Of a DNA stretch of 64,000 nt, positions 35,175 through 44,309 are shown piece by piece. Source of the stretch: Megamonas hypermegale. GTDB taxonomy: Bacteria; Bacillota; Negativicutes; Selenomonadales; Selenomonadaceae. Under the pieces are notes generated by a model. The model had not been told where the DNA came from and made no database searches. It saw nothing but the letters and a program-made list of their open reading frames with translations. Within the stretch, counting starts at the first letter, position 1. Every line of letters starts with the position of its first letter. Position numbers and translations under genes: made by a program. Where the stretch lies: assembly GCF_900187035.1 (NCBI RefSeq), contig NZ_LT906446.1, positions 1,736,001 through 1,800,000 of the forward strand. Direction: 5' to 3'.

Positions 35175-35209
35175 AAGACTATGACAAGATAAAATCTCAT
35201 CATAGTCTT
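35175..35209 (-). terminator. Terminator of purL
   Basis: AAGACTATGA/TCATAGTCTT stem with additional inner AAGA/TCT pairing, followed by TTTTTTTAT on the minus strand, 18 bp after the purL stop. Confidence 0.8.
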
Positions 35210-35226
35210 ATATCTTTTATTAGTTA

Positions 35227-38200
35227 TTATTTAAAGTAAGCTACGCCAGCTTCAAATAATTTCTGGTCTTTTGCACCAGGTACATTCTTGGATACATATT
35301 GTCCAATACGTTCAGAATGTCCCATTTTACCAAGGATACGACCATCTGGGCTTGTAATACCTTCAATAGCCCAAACAGAACCGTTTGGATTAACTTCAAT
35401 ATCCATGGAGATATTGCCATTTTCATTTACATATTGAGTTGCAATCTGTCCATTAGCTCTTAATTTAGCTAAAACTTCATCACTTGCGCAGAAACGACCT
35501 TCACCATGTGATACAGCAATACGATGAATATCGCCAACTTTTACGTTGTTAAACCATGGAGAAAGATTTGATACTACTTTTGTTTCTACCATGCAAGATA
35601 CGTGACGACCGATTTCATTATAAGTGAGTGTTGGGTCATCTTCTGTCAGTTCTTTTATATCACCATATGGTACTAAGCCCAATTTAATAAGTGCTTGGAA
35701 ACCATTGCAGATACCGAGCATTAAACCATCACGGTTTTTAATCAAATCGCGTACAGCTTCTGTGATACGTGGATTTCTAAACATAGCTGCGATGAATTTA
35801 CCAGAGCCGTCTGGTTCGTCCCCGCCACTAAAGCCACCAGGTATCATGATAATCTGTGCTTTTTTAATACCTTCAACGATAGCATCTACAGACTGTTCAA
35901 CCATTGCAGAAGACAAGTTTTTAATTACGAAAGTATCTGCTTGTCCACCAGCGCGGTTAAATGCTTTAGCTGTATCGTATTCGCAGTTAGTGCCTGGGAA
36001 TACTGGAATGAAGATACGTGGTTTAGCAAAGCTTAATGGGCTCTTTGCAATGCTAGATGCATTGTATACTTCAGAAGCTTTTGTTTCACCTGTAGATTTG
36101 CGTACATGTGTAGGGAAAATCTGTTCAAGTGGCTGTGTATATGCTTCTTCTGCTTCTGCAAGATTGATTATATCATCGCCACAAACGATAGTTTTTTCAG
36201 TAGTTACTGTACCTAATTCATAAGCATCAGTTGTGATTAAATCATCTAATGCGCTTTCATCATTTAATTCTAAAATGATTGTACCGTAATCACAAGCAAA
36301 TAAGCTTTCACTATCAAATTCACCAGTAAATTCAAAACCAAGGTTTTCACCAAATGTCATTTGAGTGATTGCAGCAGCAATACCACCAACGCCTACGCTC
36401 TTAGCAGCAGCTACTTTACCTTCGATTATGAGTTTATGAATTGTATTAAAGTTGGATATTAATTTATCCATTACAGGCATTTCAAATTCATCGCGTTGTG
36501 CTGGAACAACTACAACTTTATGACCTGCCATTTTAAATTCTGGAGATACAACTTTATCTGCTTCTACCATATCAAGTGCGAAAGCAATCAAAGATGGTGG
36601 AACTGTCATATCCATGAAAGTACCAGACATGGAGTCTTTACCGCCAATAGCAGCTGTACCGAATTTATGCTGTGCCCAAAGTGCACCTAAAAGTGCAGCA
36701 AATGGTTTGCCCCATTTTTCATGGTCTTTACCAAGGCTTTCAAAGTATTCCTGCAAAGTCAAGCGAATTTTACTGTAATCGCCACCAATTGCTACCATTT
36801 TTGTAATAGCTTCAACTACGGAGTAAACTGCACCATGGAATGGGCTCCAGCTCATGAGATATGGATTGAAGCCAAATGTCATTGCTGTTGCTGTTTTTGT
36901 TGTGCCTTCTAAAAGTGGAAGTGTTGCTACCATACCTTCTGCTGGTGTCATTTGACGACTGCCACCAAATGGCATGAGTACAGTATTTGCACCGATTGTA
37001 GAGTCGAATTGTTCAGATAAACCTTTTTGACTGCATACATTTAAATCTTTTAATGTATTAAGCCAAGCATCTTTTACATCATCATTAAATTCTTTTGCTG
37101 TTTCAAAATAAGTTTTACCTTCTGGCATTTTGATAACAGCTTCTGTATGTTGTTTTACACCGTTTGTCTGAAGGAAAGAACGTTTTATGCTTACGATATC
37201 TTTACCGCGCCAATTCATTACAAGACGAGGTTCTTCTGTTACTGTTGCAACAAGTGTTGCTTCTAAGTTTTCTTTTGCTGCTTCGTCAATGAATTTATCT
37301 GCATTTTCTGCATCAACAACTACTGCCATGCGTTCTTGTGATTCAGAAATAGCAAGTTCTGTTCCATCAAGACCTTCATATTTTTTCTTAACTTTATCAA
37401 GTTCAATTACAAGACCATCTGTAAGTTCACCAATGGCTACGGCTACACCGCCTGCACCAAAGTCATTACAACGTTTAATCAAACGACTAACTTCAGGATT
37501 TCTAAATAAACGCTGTAATTTACGTTCTGTAGGAGGATTACCTTTTTGTACTTCTGCACCACAATGTGTCAATGATTCAATAGTATGTTCTTTAGAAGAA
37601 CCTGTTGCACCACCGATACCATCACGACCAGTACGGCCACCAACTAAAATGACAACATCGCCTGGTTTTGGTTCAAAACGAAGTACATTTTCTTTTGGAG
37701 CTGCAGCTACAACTGCACCGATTTCAAGACGTTTTGCAGCATAACCTTCATGATAAATTTCATGTACTTGACCTGTAGCAAGACCAATTTGGTTACCATA
37801 AGAGCTATAACCATGAGCTGCTCCACGAGTGATTTTACGCTGTGGTAATTTACCTTTAATTGTTTCTTCTAAGCTACGACGTGGGTCAGCACTACCTGTT
37901 ACACGCATAGCTTGGTATACGTAAGAACGACCAGAAAGTGGGTCGCGAATAGCACCGCCAAGGCAAGTAGCAGCACCACCGAATGGTTCAATTTCTGTTG
38001 GATGGTTATGTGTTTCATTTTTGAACATAACGAGCCAATCTTCTTGTTTGCCATCGATATCTGCTTTAACTACGATGCTACATGCATTGATTTCATCAGA
38101 TACATCGAGGTCATCAAGTTTGCCTTCTTCACGTAATTTGCGCATGCCAATTACAGCGATATCCATTAATGTAACATCTTTATGTGTTCTGCCTAAGAGT

Positions 38201-38979
38201 TCACGGTCATTTAAATATAACTGGTATGCAGCATTTAAAGTAGGAGCATATTTACCATCTTCAATAACTACATTATCAATAGCTGTAGTGAATGTTGTAT
38301 GACGGCAATGGTCAGACCAATACGTATCAATTACGCGAATTTCTGTGATGCTAGGGTCTCTATGTTCTTCTTTACCAAAATATTCTTGGCAGAACTTGAA
38401 GTCTTCTTCGCTCATTGCCAAGCCCATTTCAGAACGTAATTTTTCTAACTGTTCATCATTTAAAGAAGTAAAGCCTGTCATAATTTTTACATCAGCAGGT
38501 TCTTCCATTGTCATTGCAAGTGTATCTGGTTTTTCGAAAGAAGCTTCACGTGATTCTACCGCATTAATGCAGTAATTTTTAATCTTTGTAAAAGTTTCAT
38601 CATCAATAGTACCAACTAAAACAATAACTTTAGCACTACGTATAACAGGGCGTTCTTTCTGTGTAACGAGCTGAACGCATTGTGCTGCTGAATCTGCTGT
38701 CTGGTCAAATTGTCCAGGTAAAGCTTCTACAGCAAACATACGACAACCTGTCATCTGTGGTAATTCTTCTTCATAAATTGCATCTACTGGTGGTTCATAA
38801 AATACAACAGGTTTTGTCTGTTCGTATTCTTCGTCAGTCAATCCTTCGATATCATAACGACGAATAACTCGCACTTTTTCTACTCCATCTAATTTAAAAA
38901 GTTCTTTCAAATCAGCATAAAGTTTCTGTGCTTGAACATCAAAACCTTGGCGCTTTTCAACGTATAATCTTTTAACCAA
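35227..38979 (-). CDS. purL: Phosphoribosylformylglycinamidine synthase, single chain
   Basis: PurL converts FGAR to FGAM with ATP and glutamine in purine synthesis. The 1250-residue protein is the large fused type. The FGAM synthase domains include DTYWSDHCRHTTF, GGRTGRDGIGGATGSS, and GIGAVA-type repeat segments. The C-terminal glutaminase domain has FPGTNCEYDTAKAF, the nucleophile Cys in MLGICNGFQALIKLG, and SHGEGRF. This matches the clostridial-type single-chain family (TIGR01857-like). TTG 38979 is the start, with AGGAGG eight bases upstream. It is the only purine synthesis gene in the window; the ureide operon follows it. Confidence 0.96.
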   Translation of the reverse strand: MVKRLYVEKRQGFDVQAQKLYADLKELFKLDGVEKVRVIRRYDIEGLTDEEYEQTKPVVFYEPPVDAIYEEELPQMTGCRMFAVEALPGQFDQTADSAAQCVQLVTQKERPVIRSAKVIVLVGTIDDETFTKIKNYCINAVESREASFEKPDTLAMTMEEPADVKIMTGFTSLNDEQLEKLRSEMGLAMSEEDFKFCQEYFGKEEHRDPSITEIRVIDTYWSDHCRHTTFTTAIDNVVIEDGKYAPTLNAAYQLYLNDRELLGRTHKDVTLMDIAVIGMRKLREEGKLDDLDVSDEINACSIVVKADIDGKQEDWLVMFKNETHNHPTEIEPFGGAATCLGGAIRDPLSGRSYVYQAMRVTGSADPRRSLEETIKGKLPQRKITRGAAHGYSSYGNQIGLATGQVHEIYHEGYAAKRLEIGAVVAAAPKENVLRFEPKPGDVVILVGGRTGRDGIGGATGSSKEHTIESLTHCGAEVQKGNPPTERKLQRLFRNPEVSRLIKRCNDFGAGGVAVAIGELTDGLVIELDKVKKKYEGLDGTELAISESQERMAVVVDAENADKFIDEAAKENLEATLVATVTEEPRLVMNWRGKDIVSIKRSFLQTNGVKQHTEAVIKMPEGKTYFETAKEFNDDVKDAWLNTLKDLNVCSQKGLSEQFDSTIGANTVLMPFGGSRQMTPAEGMVATLPLLEGTTKTATAMTFGFNPYLMSWSPFHGAVYSVVEAITKMVAIGGDYSKIRLTLQEYFESLGKDHEKWGKPFAALLGALWAQHKFGTAAIGGKDSMSGTFMDMTVPPSLIAFALDMVEADKVVSPEFKMAGHKVVVVPAQRDEFEMPVMDKLISNFNTIHKLIIEGKVAAAKSVGVGGIAAAITQMTFGENLGFEFTGEFDSESLFACDYGTIILELNDESALDDLITTDAYELGTVTTEKTIVCGDDIINLAEAEEAYTQPLEQIFPTHVRKSTGETKASEVYNASSIAKSPLSFAKPRIFIPVFPGTNCEYDTAKAFNRAGGQADTFVIKNLSSAMVEQSVDAIVEGIKKAQIIMIPGGFSGGDEPDGSGKFIAAMFRNPRITEAVRDLIKNRDGLMLGICNGFQALIKLGLVPYGDIKELTEDDPTLTYNEIGRHVSCMVETKVVSNLSPWFNNVKVGDIHRIAVSHGEGRFCASDEVLAKLRANGQIATQYVNENGNISMDIEVNPNGSVWAIEGITSPDGRILGKMGHSERIGQYVSKNVPGAKDQKLFEAGVAYFK

Positions 38980-39225
38980 TTTTATTCCTCCTGTAAATTA
39001 AGAAAAAAACTCACCTATATTTTACCTTAGAATAATTGTAATGTCCATTATTTAATCTATTTCAGGCACTAAATACGCCATATCTTTAAACAAAATTCAA
39101 ATAGACCATATGTTTATTTATTCAATTACTATTTTACATAGATTTTACTTATATCTAATACGTTCTTCTCAATCGCGTTTTATACTGTTTAACCGTAAAC
39201 TAAATTATTTATTGGAGGATATATC

Positions 39226-39855
39226 ATGTTTGACATTGGAAACAAACACTACGAATTTTTTGATATGCTTAATGAACAAGCTAAATACTTTCATGAAGGT
39301 GCAAAAGTTATGCACGATGTTATGAATGATTACAGCATAGCTCATACTAAAATGGATGAAATCAGAGAAATTGAACATCAAGCAGATAAAGTTACAGCTG
39401 ATACTGTTCAAAGATTAAATCAAATTTTTATAACTCCAATTGACCGTGAAGATATTTTTGCTCTTTCTTACGGTTTAGATGATGGTGTAGATAATATTCA
39501 TGGTTGCTTAGAACGCGTAATCATGTATGAAGTTGGTCAACCAAAAACAGATGGCCCTATCAAATTAACAAATCTCTTAATTCAAGCTACAGAAGAACTT
39601 GTAAAAGCAACTGGACTCTTAAAAAATATTCGTGCTAACCAAATTGCAATTCTTGAAGCTACTAATCGTATTTTGAGATATGAAATTGAAGGCGATACTG
39701 TATATCGCAAAGAAATGACAGCTTTATTCAAAACTGAAAAAGACGCTATCAGCCTTATAAAATGGAAAGACATTCTTCAATGTTTAGAAGATACACTTGA
39801 CCAAACTAAACATATTTCTGACACATTAAAAGGAGTTGTTATGAAATATGCTTGA
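39226..39855 (+). CDS. DUF47/PhoU-like phosphate transport accessory protein
   Basis: This 209-residue all-helical protein of the DUF47 (TIGR00153) family has the first helix FDIGNKHYEFFDMLNEQAKYFHEGAKVMHDV and the ITPIDREDIFALSYGLDDGVDNI acidic segment, typical of PhoU folds that bind metal. These proteins regulate or assist PiT transporters. GGAGG precedes ATG 39226. Its stop overlaps the next gene by 8 bases, so it is translationally coupled. Confidence 0.93.
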   Translation: MFDIGNKHYEFFDMLNEQAKYFHEGAKVMHDVMNDYSIAHTKMDEIREIEHQADKVTADTVQRLNQIFITPIDREDIFALSYGLDDGVDNIHGCLERVIMYEVGQPKTDGPIKLTNLLIQATEELVKATGLLKNIRANQIAILEATNRILRYEIEGDTVYRKEMTALFKTEKDAISLIKWKDILQCLEDTLDQTKHISDTLKGVVMKYA

Positions 39856-40846
39856 GCAAGCATCCGTATTAATATTTATCGTTATTGCCTTAGCTCTTAT
39901 CTTCGACTTTGTAAACGGTTTCCACGATACAGCTAATGCAATCGCTACATGCGTTTCAACACGCGCCGTGCCGCCTGCCGTCGCTATCATCATGTCAGCC
40001 GTCTTGAACTTCGCCGGCGCTATGATTAGTACAGGCGTTGCCAAAACCATCGGCGGCGATATCGTCCAGTCCGCCTCCATGGTAAATGAAGTCATCATCA
40101 TTGCCGCTCTGTCTGGTGCCATCATCTGGAACCTGATTACCTGGTGGTTCGGTATGCCGAGCAGCTCCTCGCACGCACTCGTCGGCGGTATCATCGGTGC
40201 TGTTATCTTTTCCGTCGGCTTCATGGGTCTGAACGGCTACGGTATTTTAAACATTTTCTTATCCCTCGTTCTTTCACCAATCGTCGCTCTTGTTGTCGGC
40301 TGGATTACACTGCATGTGATTTTCGCCATCTGCCATTCCTTCAAACCGGCAACGGTCAACGATAACTGCAACAGACTGCAGGTAGTATCGGCTGCACTCA
40401 TGGCATTTGCTCACGGCTCCAACGATGCGCAGAAATCCATGGGTATCATCACACTGGCACTTTTAAGTGGCGGTTATATCGGTTCGTTCGATGTTCCAAC
40501 TTATGTAAAACTTCTCTGTGCCTTTGCAATGGCACTCGGTACTTCCGTTGGTGGTTGGAAAATCATCAGAACTGTAGGTGGTAAAATCTTCCGCATGCAA
40601 CCTGTCCATGGTTTTTCTGCTGACTTAAACTCTGCCATCGTTATTTTCGGTGCTACTCTTTTACACCTTCCAGTTTCCACAACTCATGTAGTTTCTGGTT
40701 CCATCATGGGTGTAGGTGCAGCACAACGCGTCAAAGCAGTACACTGGGATGTTGCTCGTCAAATGCTTACAGCATGGATTATGACCATTCCTTGTTCAGC
40801 AATTTTAAGCGGTATTGTTTATCTTATCTTGCATCTTTTCATTTAA
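39848..40846 (+). CDS. pit: PiT-family inorganic phosphate transporter
   Basis: This 332-residue permease has about ten helices and the duplicated PiT signature: IFDFVNGFHDTANAIAT (residues 18-34) and the second-half copy ALMAFAHGSNDAQKSMGI (about 183-200). It takes up phosphate, often as a metal-phosphate complex. The middle of the gene (about 39960-40500) is markedly GC-richer than both neighbours, while both ends have the local AT-rich codon use. The protein itself is intact. Confidence 0.95.
   Translation: MLEQASVLIFIVIALALIFDFVNGFHDTANAIATCVSTRAVPPAVAIIMSAVLNFAGAMISTGVAKTIGGDIVQSASMVNEVIIIAALSGAIIWNLITWWFGMPSSSSHALVGGIIGAVIFSVGFMGLNGYGILNIFLSLVLSPIVALVVGWITLHVIFAICHSFKPATVNDNCNRLQVVSAALMAFAHGSNDAQKSMGIITLALLSGGYIGSFDVPTYVKLLCAFAMALGTSVGGWKIIRTVGGKIFRMQPVHGFSADLNSAIVIFGATLLHLPVSTTHVVSGSIMGVGAAQRVKAVHWDVARQMLTAWIMTIPCSAILSGIVYLILHLFI
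39960..40500 (+). other. GC-rich mosaic segment inside pit
   Basis: By hand count, the 60-base rows at 39961, 40021, 40081 and 40141 have 67, 53, 47 and 65 percent GC, against 32 percent in the row at 39721 and 43-45 percent in rows 40501-40800. Codons shift to GCC/GGC/ATC/CTG. This suggests recombination with a GC-richer homologue. Confidence 0.65.
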
Positions 40847-40873
40847 TGATTTATAAAGACAAATATCTCAAAG

Positions 40874-40904
40874 TATGTCGCAGCCATATATTTTCTGCGA
40901 CATA
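40874..40904 (+). terminator. Terminator of the DUF47-pit operon
   Basis: TATGTCGCAG/CTGCGACATA perfect 10-bp stem followed by TTTTATTTTTT, about 30 bp after the pit stop. Confidence 0.85.
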
Positions 40905-40949
40905 TTTTATTTTTTCAATAGCTATCATCAAAAGTATCTTGATTTATTA

Positions 40950-40988
40950 CACAATATTGTGATAACATAGTTACAATATATATTGTAA
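40950..40988 (+). promoter_or_regulatory. Paired palindromic operators at the alaR-alaT promoter
   Basis: CACAATATTGTG (40950-40961) and TTACAATATATATTGTAA (40971-40988) are perfect palindromes sharing the half-site ACAATAT, with centres 24 bp apart. They surround candidate promoter elements TTGATT (40939-40944) and TAACAT (40963-40968). An Lrp-type regulator such as the one encoded at 41232 is the natural candidate binder. Confidence 0.6.
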
Positions 40989-40992
40989 TGCA

Positions 40993-41198
40993 ATGAGCGG
41001 AAAAGTACGATTTAAATAACTTCCAGAGAGACAGCGGTCGGTGCAAGCTGTTAAGTTTATAAATCAGAAAGCTACCCGTGAGCATCTGGCAAAACCAGAC
41101 GCTGTGCCAGCGATATCGGCTTAAAGTGAGCTTAATGCTAACTAAGGTGGTACCACGGGAAAGCCCTCGTCCTTTATTGGACGAGGGTTTATTTTTTG
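40993..41198 (+). promoter_or_regulatory. T-box leader, alanine specifier GCU
   Basis: Stem I has AGTA (5' side), the AGAGA motif, a distal GGTGCAAGC loop, and GAAAGCTACCCGTGAGC. The order GAA-A-codon-A matches the glyQS T-box (GAAAGGCA), so the specifier is GCT at 41071-41073, alanine. The T-box antiterminator is AAGGTGGTACCACGG (41144-41158), with GGTGGTACC that pairs with the uncharged tRNA end. The downstream terminator is at 41161. Uncharged tRNA-Ala should allow read-through. Confidence 0.93.
41161..41198 (+). terminator. T-box terminator
   Basis: AGCCCTCGTCC/GGACGAGGGTTT stem with 6-base loop and ATTTTTTG tail. It competes with the antiterminator at 41144-41158. Confidence 0.9.
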
Positions 41199-41231
41199 CT
41201 CACCAATAAAATTAAATTGGAGTGATTTTTA

Positions 41232-41711
41232 ATGCGTGAACTTTTAGAACTCCTCGAGCATGATGCACGTCGCAGCATAAAAGAACTAGCAACCATGCTT
41301 GGGCGCAGCGAATATGAAGTAGAAGAACAAATGAAAAAACTGGAAAAAGATAAAATCATTCTTGGCTATAATACCATGATTGATTGGCAAAAATACGGAA
41401 ATAATACAGTAACTGCTATTATTGAAGTCAATGTTACACCACAGCGTGAATTTGGTTTCGATGCGATTGCTGAACGTATTTACCGCTTTGATGAAGTTAA
41501 AACAGTTTATCTTATGTCCGGTGGCTTTGACCTTCTCGTTATAATCGAAGGCAAGACTTTAAATAATATTGCTGATTTCGTAGCACGCCGTTTATCAACT
41601 ATCGAAGGCGTAACTTCTACACGCAGTCATTTTATGTTAAAGCCTTATAAAAAAGATGGCATAATCATTGGCGATAAAGAAAAAGACCATAGGTTGGTGA
41701 TTACCCCATGA
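41232..41711 (+). CDS. alaR: Lrp/AsnC-family regulator, AlaR-like
   Basis: This 159-residue regulator has an N-terminal winged HTH (LLELLEHDARRSIKELATMLGRSEYEVEEQMKKLEKD, about 4-40) and a C-terminal RAM/ligand domain (VTAIIEVNVTPQREFGFDAIAERI, GGFDLLVIIEGKTL, RSHFML). The arrangement with a downstream aminotransferase equals the Bacillus subtilis alaR-alaT pair, so alanine is the likely effector. GGAGTGAT precedes ATG 41232. Two palindromes at 40950-40988 are candidate operators. Confidence 0.87.
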   Translation: MRELLELLEHDARRSIKELATMLGRSEYEVEEQMKKLEKDKIILGYNTMIDWQKYGNNTVTAIIEVNVTPQREFGFDAIAERIYRFDEVKTVYLMSGGFDLLVIIEGKTLNNIADFVARRLSTIEGVTSTRSHFMLKPYKKDGIIIGDKEKDHRLVITP

Positions 41712-42874
41712 TTTGGCAAGATTATTTATCAAATACAGTACAAGCAACTAAACATTCTGGTATTCGTCGCTTTTTTGACATCGCTTCCACCATGGATGAT
41801 GTAATCAGTCTTGGTATCGGTGAACCTGACTTTGTGACACCTTGGTCCATTCGTGAAAGTTGTGTTTACGGTCTCGAACGCGGCTATACTTCTTACACTA
41901 GCAATAAAGGTATGTTTGAATTACGCCATGCCATAACTCATATGTACGAAAAAAAATTCAATGTAAAATACAATCCTGAAACAGATGCTATTGTAACTGT
42001 TGGCGTTAGTGAAGCTGTTGACCTTGCTATGCGTGCCGTAATCAACCCTGGCGATGAAGTTTTAATACCTGAACCATGCTATGTTTCTTATGCAGCTTGC
42101 GCTACTCTTGCAGGCGGTAAAGCAGTCGCTGTTCCAACTAGCTTTGCTAATGAATTTAAGGTTACACCAGAAGACTTAGAAAAATACGTAACAAATAAAA
42201 CAAAAGTTTTATTAATCGGTTATCCAAACAACCCAACAGGAACAGTTTTAGAAAAAAATGAACTATTAGCATTAGCAGATTTTGCTAAAAAACATGATTT
42301 AATCGTCATGTCTGATGAAATTTATGGCGATTTAACTTACGGTGATAAAGAACACGTTTGTTTTTCATCTTTGCCAGATATGCAAGAACGCACCATCTTA
42401 CTTAATGGTTTCTCTAAAGCATATGCTATGACTGGTTGGCGCCTTGGTTATGCCTTAGCTCCTGAACCTGTTATCGATGCCATGAATAAAATTCATCAAT
42501 ACAGTATGATTTGTGCTCCTATCACAGCACAAATAGCAGGACTTGAAGCCATTCGCAACGGCGAAAAACACATGAAAAAAATGGTCGCTGAATATGACCG
42601 TCGTCGCCGTTTAATTTATGAAGGCTTTACTAGTATGGGATTAAAATGCTTTGAACCAAAAGGTGCATTTTATATCTTCCCTAATATCTCTTCTACAGGA
42701 CTTACTTCTGAAGAATTTGCTGAACAATTACTCATGCGCCAACACGTAGCAGTAATTCCAGGAACAGCTTTCGGAAAATGTGGCGAAGGTTTTATCCGTG
42801 CTTCTTATGCAACTTCTGTTGATAATATCAGTGCAGCACTCGCTCGCATTAAAAACTTTGTAGAACATCTCTAA
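41708..42874 (+). CDS. alaT: PLP aminotransferase, AlaT-like (alanine transaminase)
   Basis: This 388-residue class I/II aminotransferase has the substrate-binding ISLGIGEPDFVTP, the cofactor loop IGYPNNPTGTVL, MSDEIYG, and the PLP lysine in LLNGFSKAYAMTGWRLGYA (Lys within SKAYAMTG). ATG 41708 overlaps the alaR stop (ATGA). The alanine T-box in front of the operon argues for alanine synthesis from pyruvate, matching AlaT (YugH). Aspartate or a broad-specificity activity cannot be excluded from sequence alone. Confidence 0.88.
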   Translation: MIWQDYLSNTVQATKHSGIRRFFDIASTMDDVISLGIGEPDFVTPWSIRESCVYGLERGYTSYTSNKGMFELRHAITHMYEKKFNVKYNPETDAIVTVGVSEAVDLAMRAVINPGDEVLIPEPCYVSYAACATLAGGKAVAVPTSFANEFKVTPEDLEKYVTNKTKVLLIGYPNNPTGTVLEKNELLALADFAKKHDLIVMSDEIYGDLTYGDKEHVCFSSLPDMQERTILLNGFSKAYAMTGWRLGYALAPEPVIDAMNKIHQYSMICAPITAQIAGLEAIRNGEKHMKKMVAEYDRRRRLIYEGFTSMGLKCFEPKGAFYIFPNISSTGLTSEEFAEQLLMRQHVAVIPGTAFGKCGEGFIRASYATSVDNISAALARIKNFVEHL

Positions 42875-42937
42875 AAAAAAGACTATGACAAAATGAAAAA
42901 CTCTTGCGTTATCATTTAAATGTCATAGTCTTTTTTT
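42875..42937. terminator. Bidirectional terminator between alaT and lpdA
   Basis: AAAAAAGACTATGACA/TGTCATAGTCTTTTTT arms with an inner AAATGA/TCATTT pair. T-runs follow on both strands. The AAGACTATGA arm recurs in the purL terminator. Confidence 0.85.
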
Positions 42938-42939
42938 TA

Positions 42940-44295
42940 TTATTCAATAACTTTACCAATCGATTCACTAAATGTTGGATGTGGATAAATTACTTTTTTC
43001 ATATCCGCTAAAGTCATTTTATTGGCAATAGATTGAGTAAACTGGCTAATCATATCAGTTGCTCTAGCACACATCATTTGCGCACCTAAAATTCTATTCG
43101 TTTCTGCTTCAACAATCACTTTTACAAAGCTACGTTCCTGTAAAGAAAGCACTGTCTTGCCATTTGCACCCATTGGATATTTTAAAGATATAACTTTTTT
43201 GCCAATTTTTTTAGCTTCATCAGCAGTCATACCAACAGATGCAATTTCTGGATTAGTATATACACAGCTAGGAATTAATGATGTTTCATAAATCATATCT
43301 TTTCCTAACATATGGCAAACAGCATTTATTGCTTCTGCCGTTGCTGTATGTGCTAATTGAATGCCACCAATCACATCACCAGCTGCATAAATATTTGACA
43401 CAGAAGTCTGATAAAATTCATTTACTTTAATTTTGCCTCTATCCATTTCTACAGCAAAATTTTCATCAAATAAATTCTTACTGTATGCGCGACGACCTAC
43501 AGCCATTAAAATGCAATCAGCTTTTGCCATTTGCTGTTTATCTTTTTCTGTATAATAGCAAATAAATTCGCCATCTTGTTTTTCAAGCTTTGTAACCATG
43601 GATTTTACATGAATTTGTGTACCTTTTTTTGTAAGTAGCATTTTCAAACTCTGCGCAAATTCTTTATCCATATTTGCCAAAATTCTATCTAAAGCTTCGA
43701 TTATGATGACTTTTTTGCCTAATGCTGTATATAATGAAGCAAATTCTATCCCAATTACACCGCCACCGATGATAATCAAGTTATCATATGCTTTATCACT
43801 ATTTAAAAGGTCATCACTTGTCATTGCATACTGTGCGCCTTCAATCGGTGGTATCGCAGGAACTGAACCTGTAGTCAATAAAATTTTATCAGCTTCGATG
43901 ATTTGTACATCATCATCTTTAGTCACGCTTATCTTATGTTCATCTATGACTTTTCCAACTCCACTTAGCACCGTTACTTTGCGCATCTTCATGAGTTTAG
44001 CAATGCCATCACGCAAAGTACTTAAAACTTCTTCTTTACGCTGTTGCATCTTAACCATATCATAATTAAATTCACTGTAGCTTAAACCAATTTTTTCTGC
44101 TTGCGCTACTACATCATGATATAAGTCTGCTGTGTGCAAAAGTGTTTTTGTCGGTATACAACCACTGTTTAAACAAGTGCCACCGAGATTATCTTTTTCG
44201 ATTAATACTGTTTTTAAACCATTTTTTGCTGCAAAATCTGCTGCTTCATATCCCGCAGGACCTGCACCGATAATCGCTAAATCGAATTTTTCCAT
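42940..44295 (-). CDS. lpdA: Dihydrolipoyl dehydrogenase (L-protein)
   Basis: This flavoenzyme reoxidises the dihydrolipoyl group of GcvH with NAD+. The 451-residue protein has IIGAGPAGYEAADFAA (FAD Rossmann, 8-23), GGTCLNSGCIPTK with redox Cys41 and Cys46, the NAD motif IIGGGVIGIEFASLY, YAAGDVIGG, and the C-terminal HPTFSE with the catalytic His. GGGAGG precedes ATG 44295. It is the last gene of the glycine cleavage operon and ends at a strong terminator. Confidence 0.96.
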   Translation of the reverse strand: MEKFDLAIIGAGPAGYEAADFAAKNGLKTVLIEKDNLGGTCLNSGCIPTKTLLHTADLYHDVVAQAEKIGLSYSEFNYDMVKMQQRKEEVLSTLRDGIAKLMKMRKVTVLSGVGKVIDEHKISVTKDDDVQIIEADKILLTTGSVPAIPPIEGAQYAMTSDDLLNSDKAYDNLIIIGGGVIGIEFASLYTALGKKVIIIEALDRILANMDKEFAQSLKMLLTKKGTQIHVKSMVTKLEKQDGEFICYYTEKDKQQMAKADCILMAVGRRAYSKNLFDENFAVEMDRGKIKVNEFYQTSVSNIYAAGDVIGGIQLAHTATAEAINAVCHMLGKDMIYETSLIPSCVYTNPEIASVGMTADEAKKIGKKVISLKYPMGANGKTVLSLQERSFVKVIVEAETNRILGAQMMCARATDMISQFTQSIANKMTLADMKKVIYPHPTFSESIGKVIE

Positions 44296-44309
44296 TGTGC
44301 ACCTCCCAC

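Noticed and set aside
38980-39225. Purine riboswitch or PurR box upstream of purL
   Set aside because: I saw no aptamer core and no convincing PurBox pair in the 246-bp gap, only AT-rich DNA.
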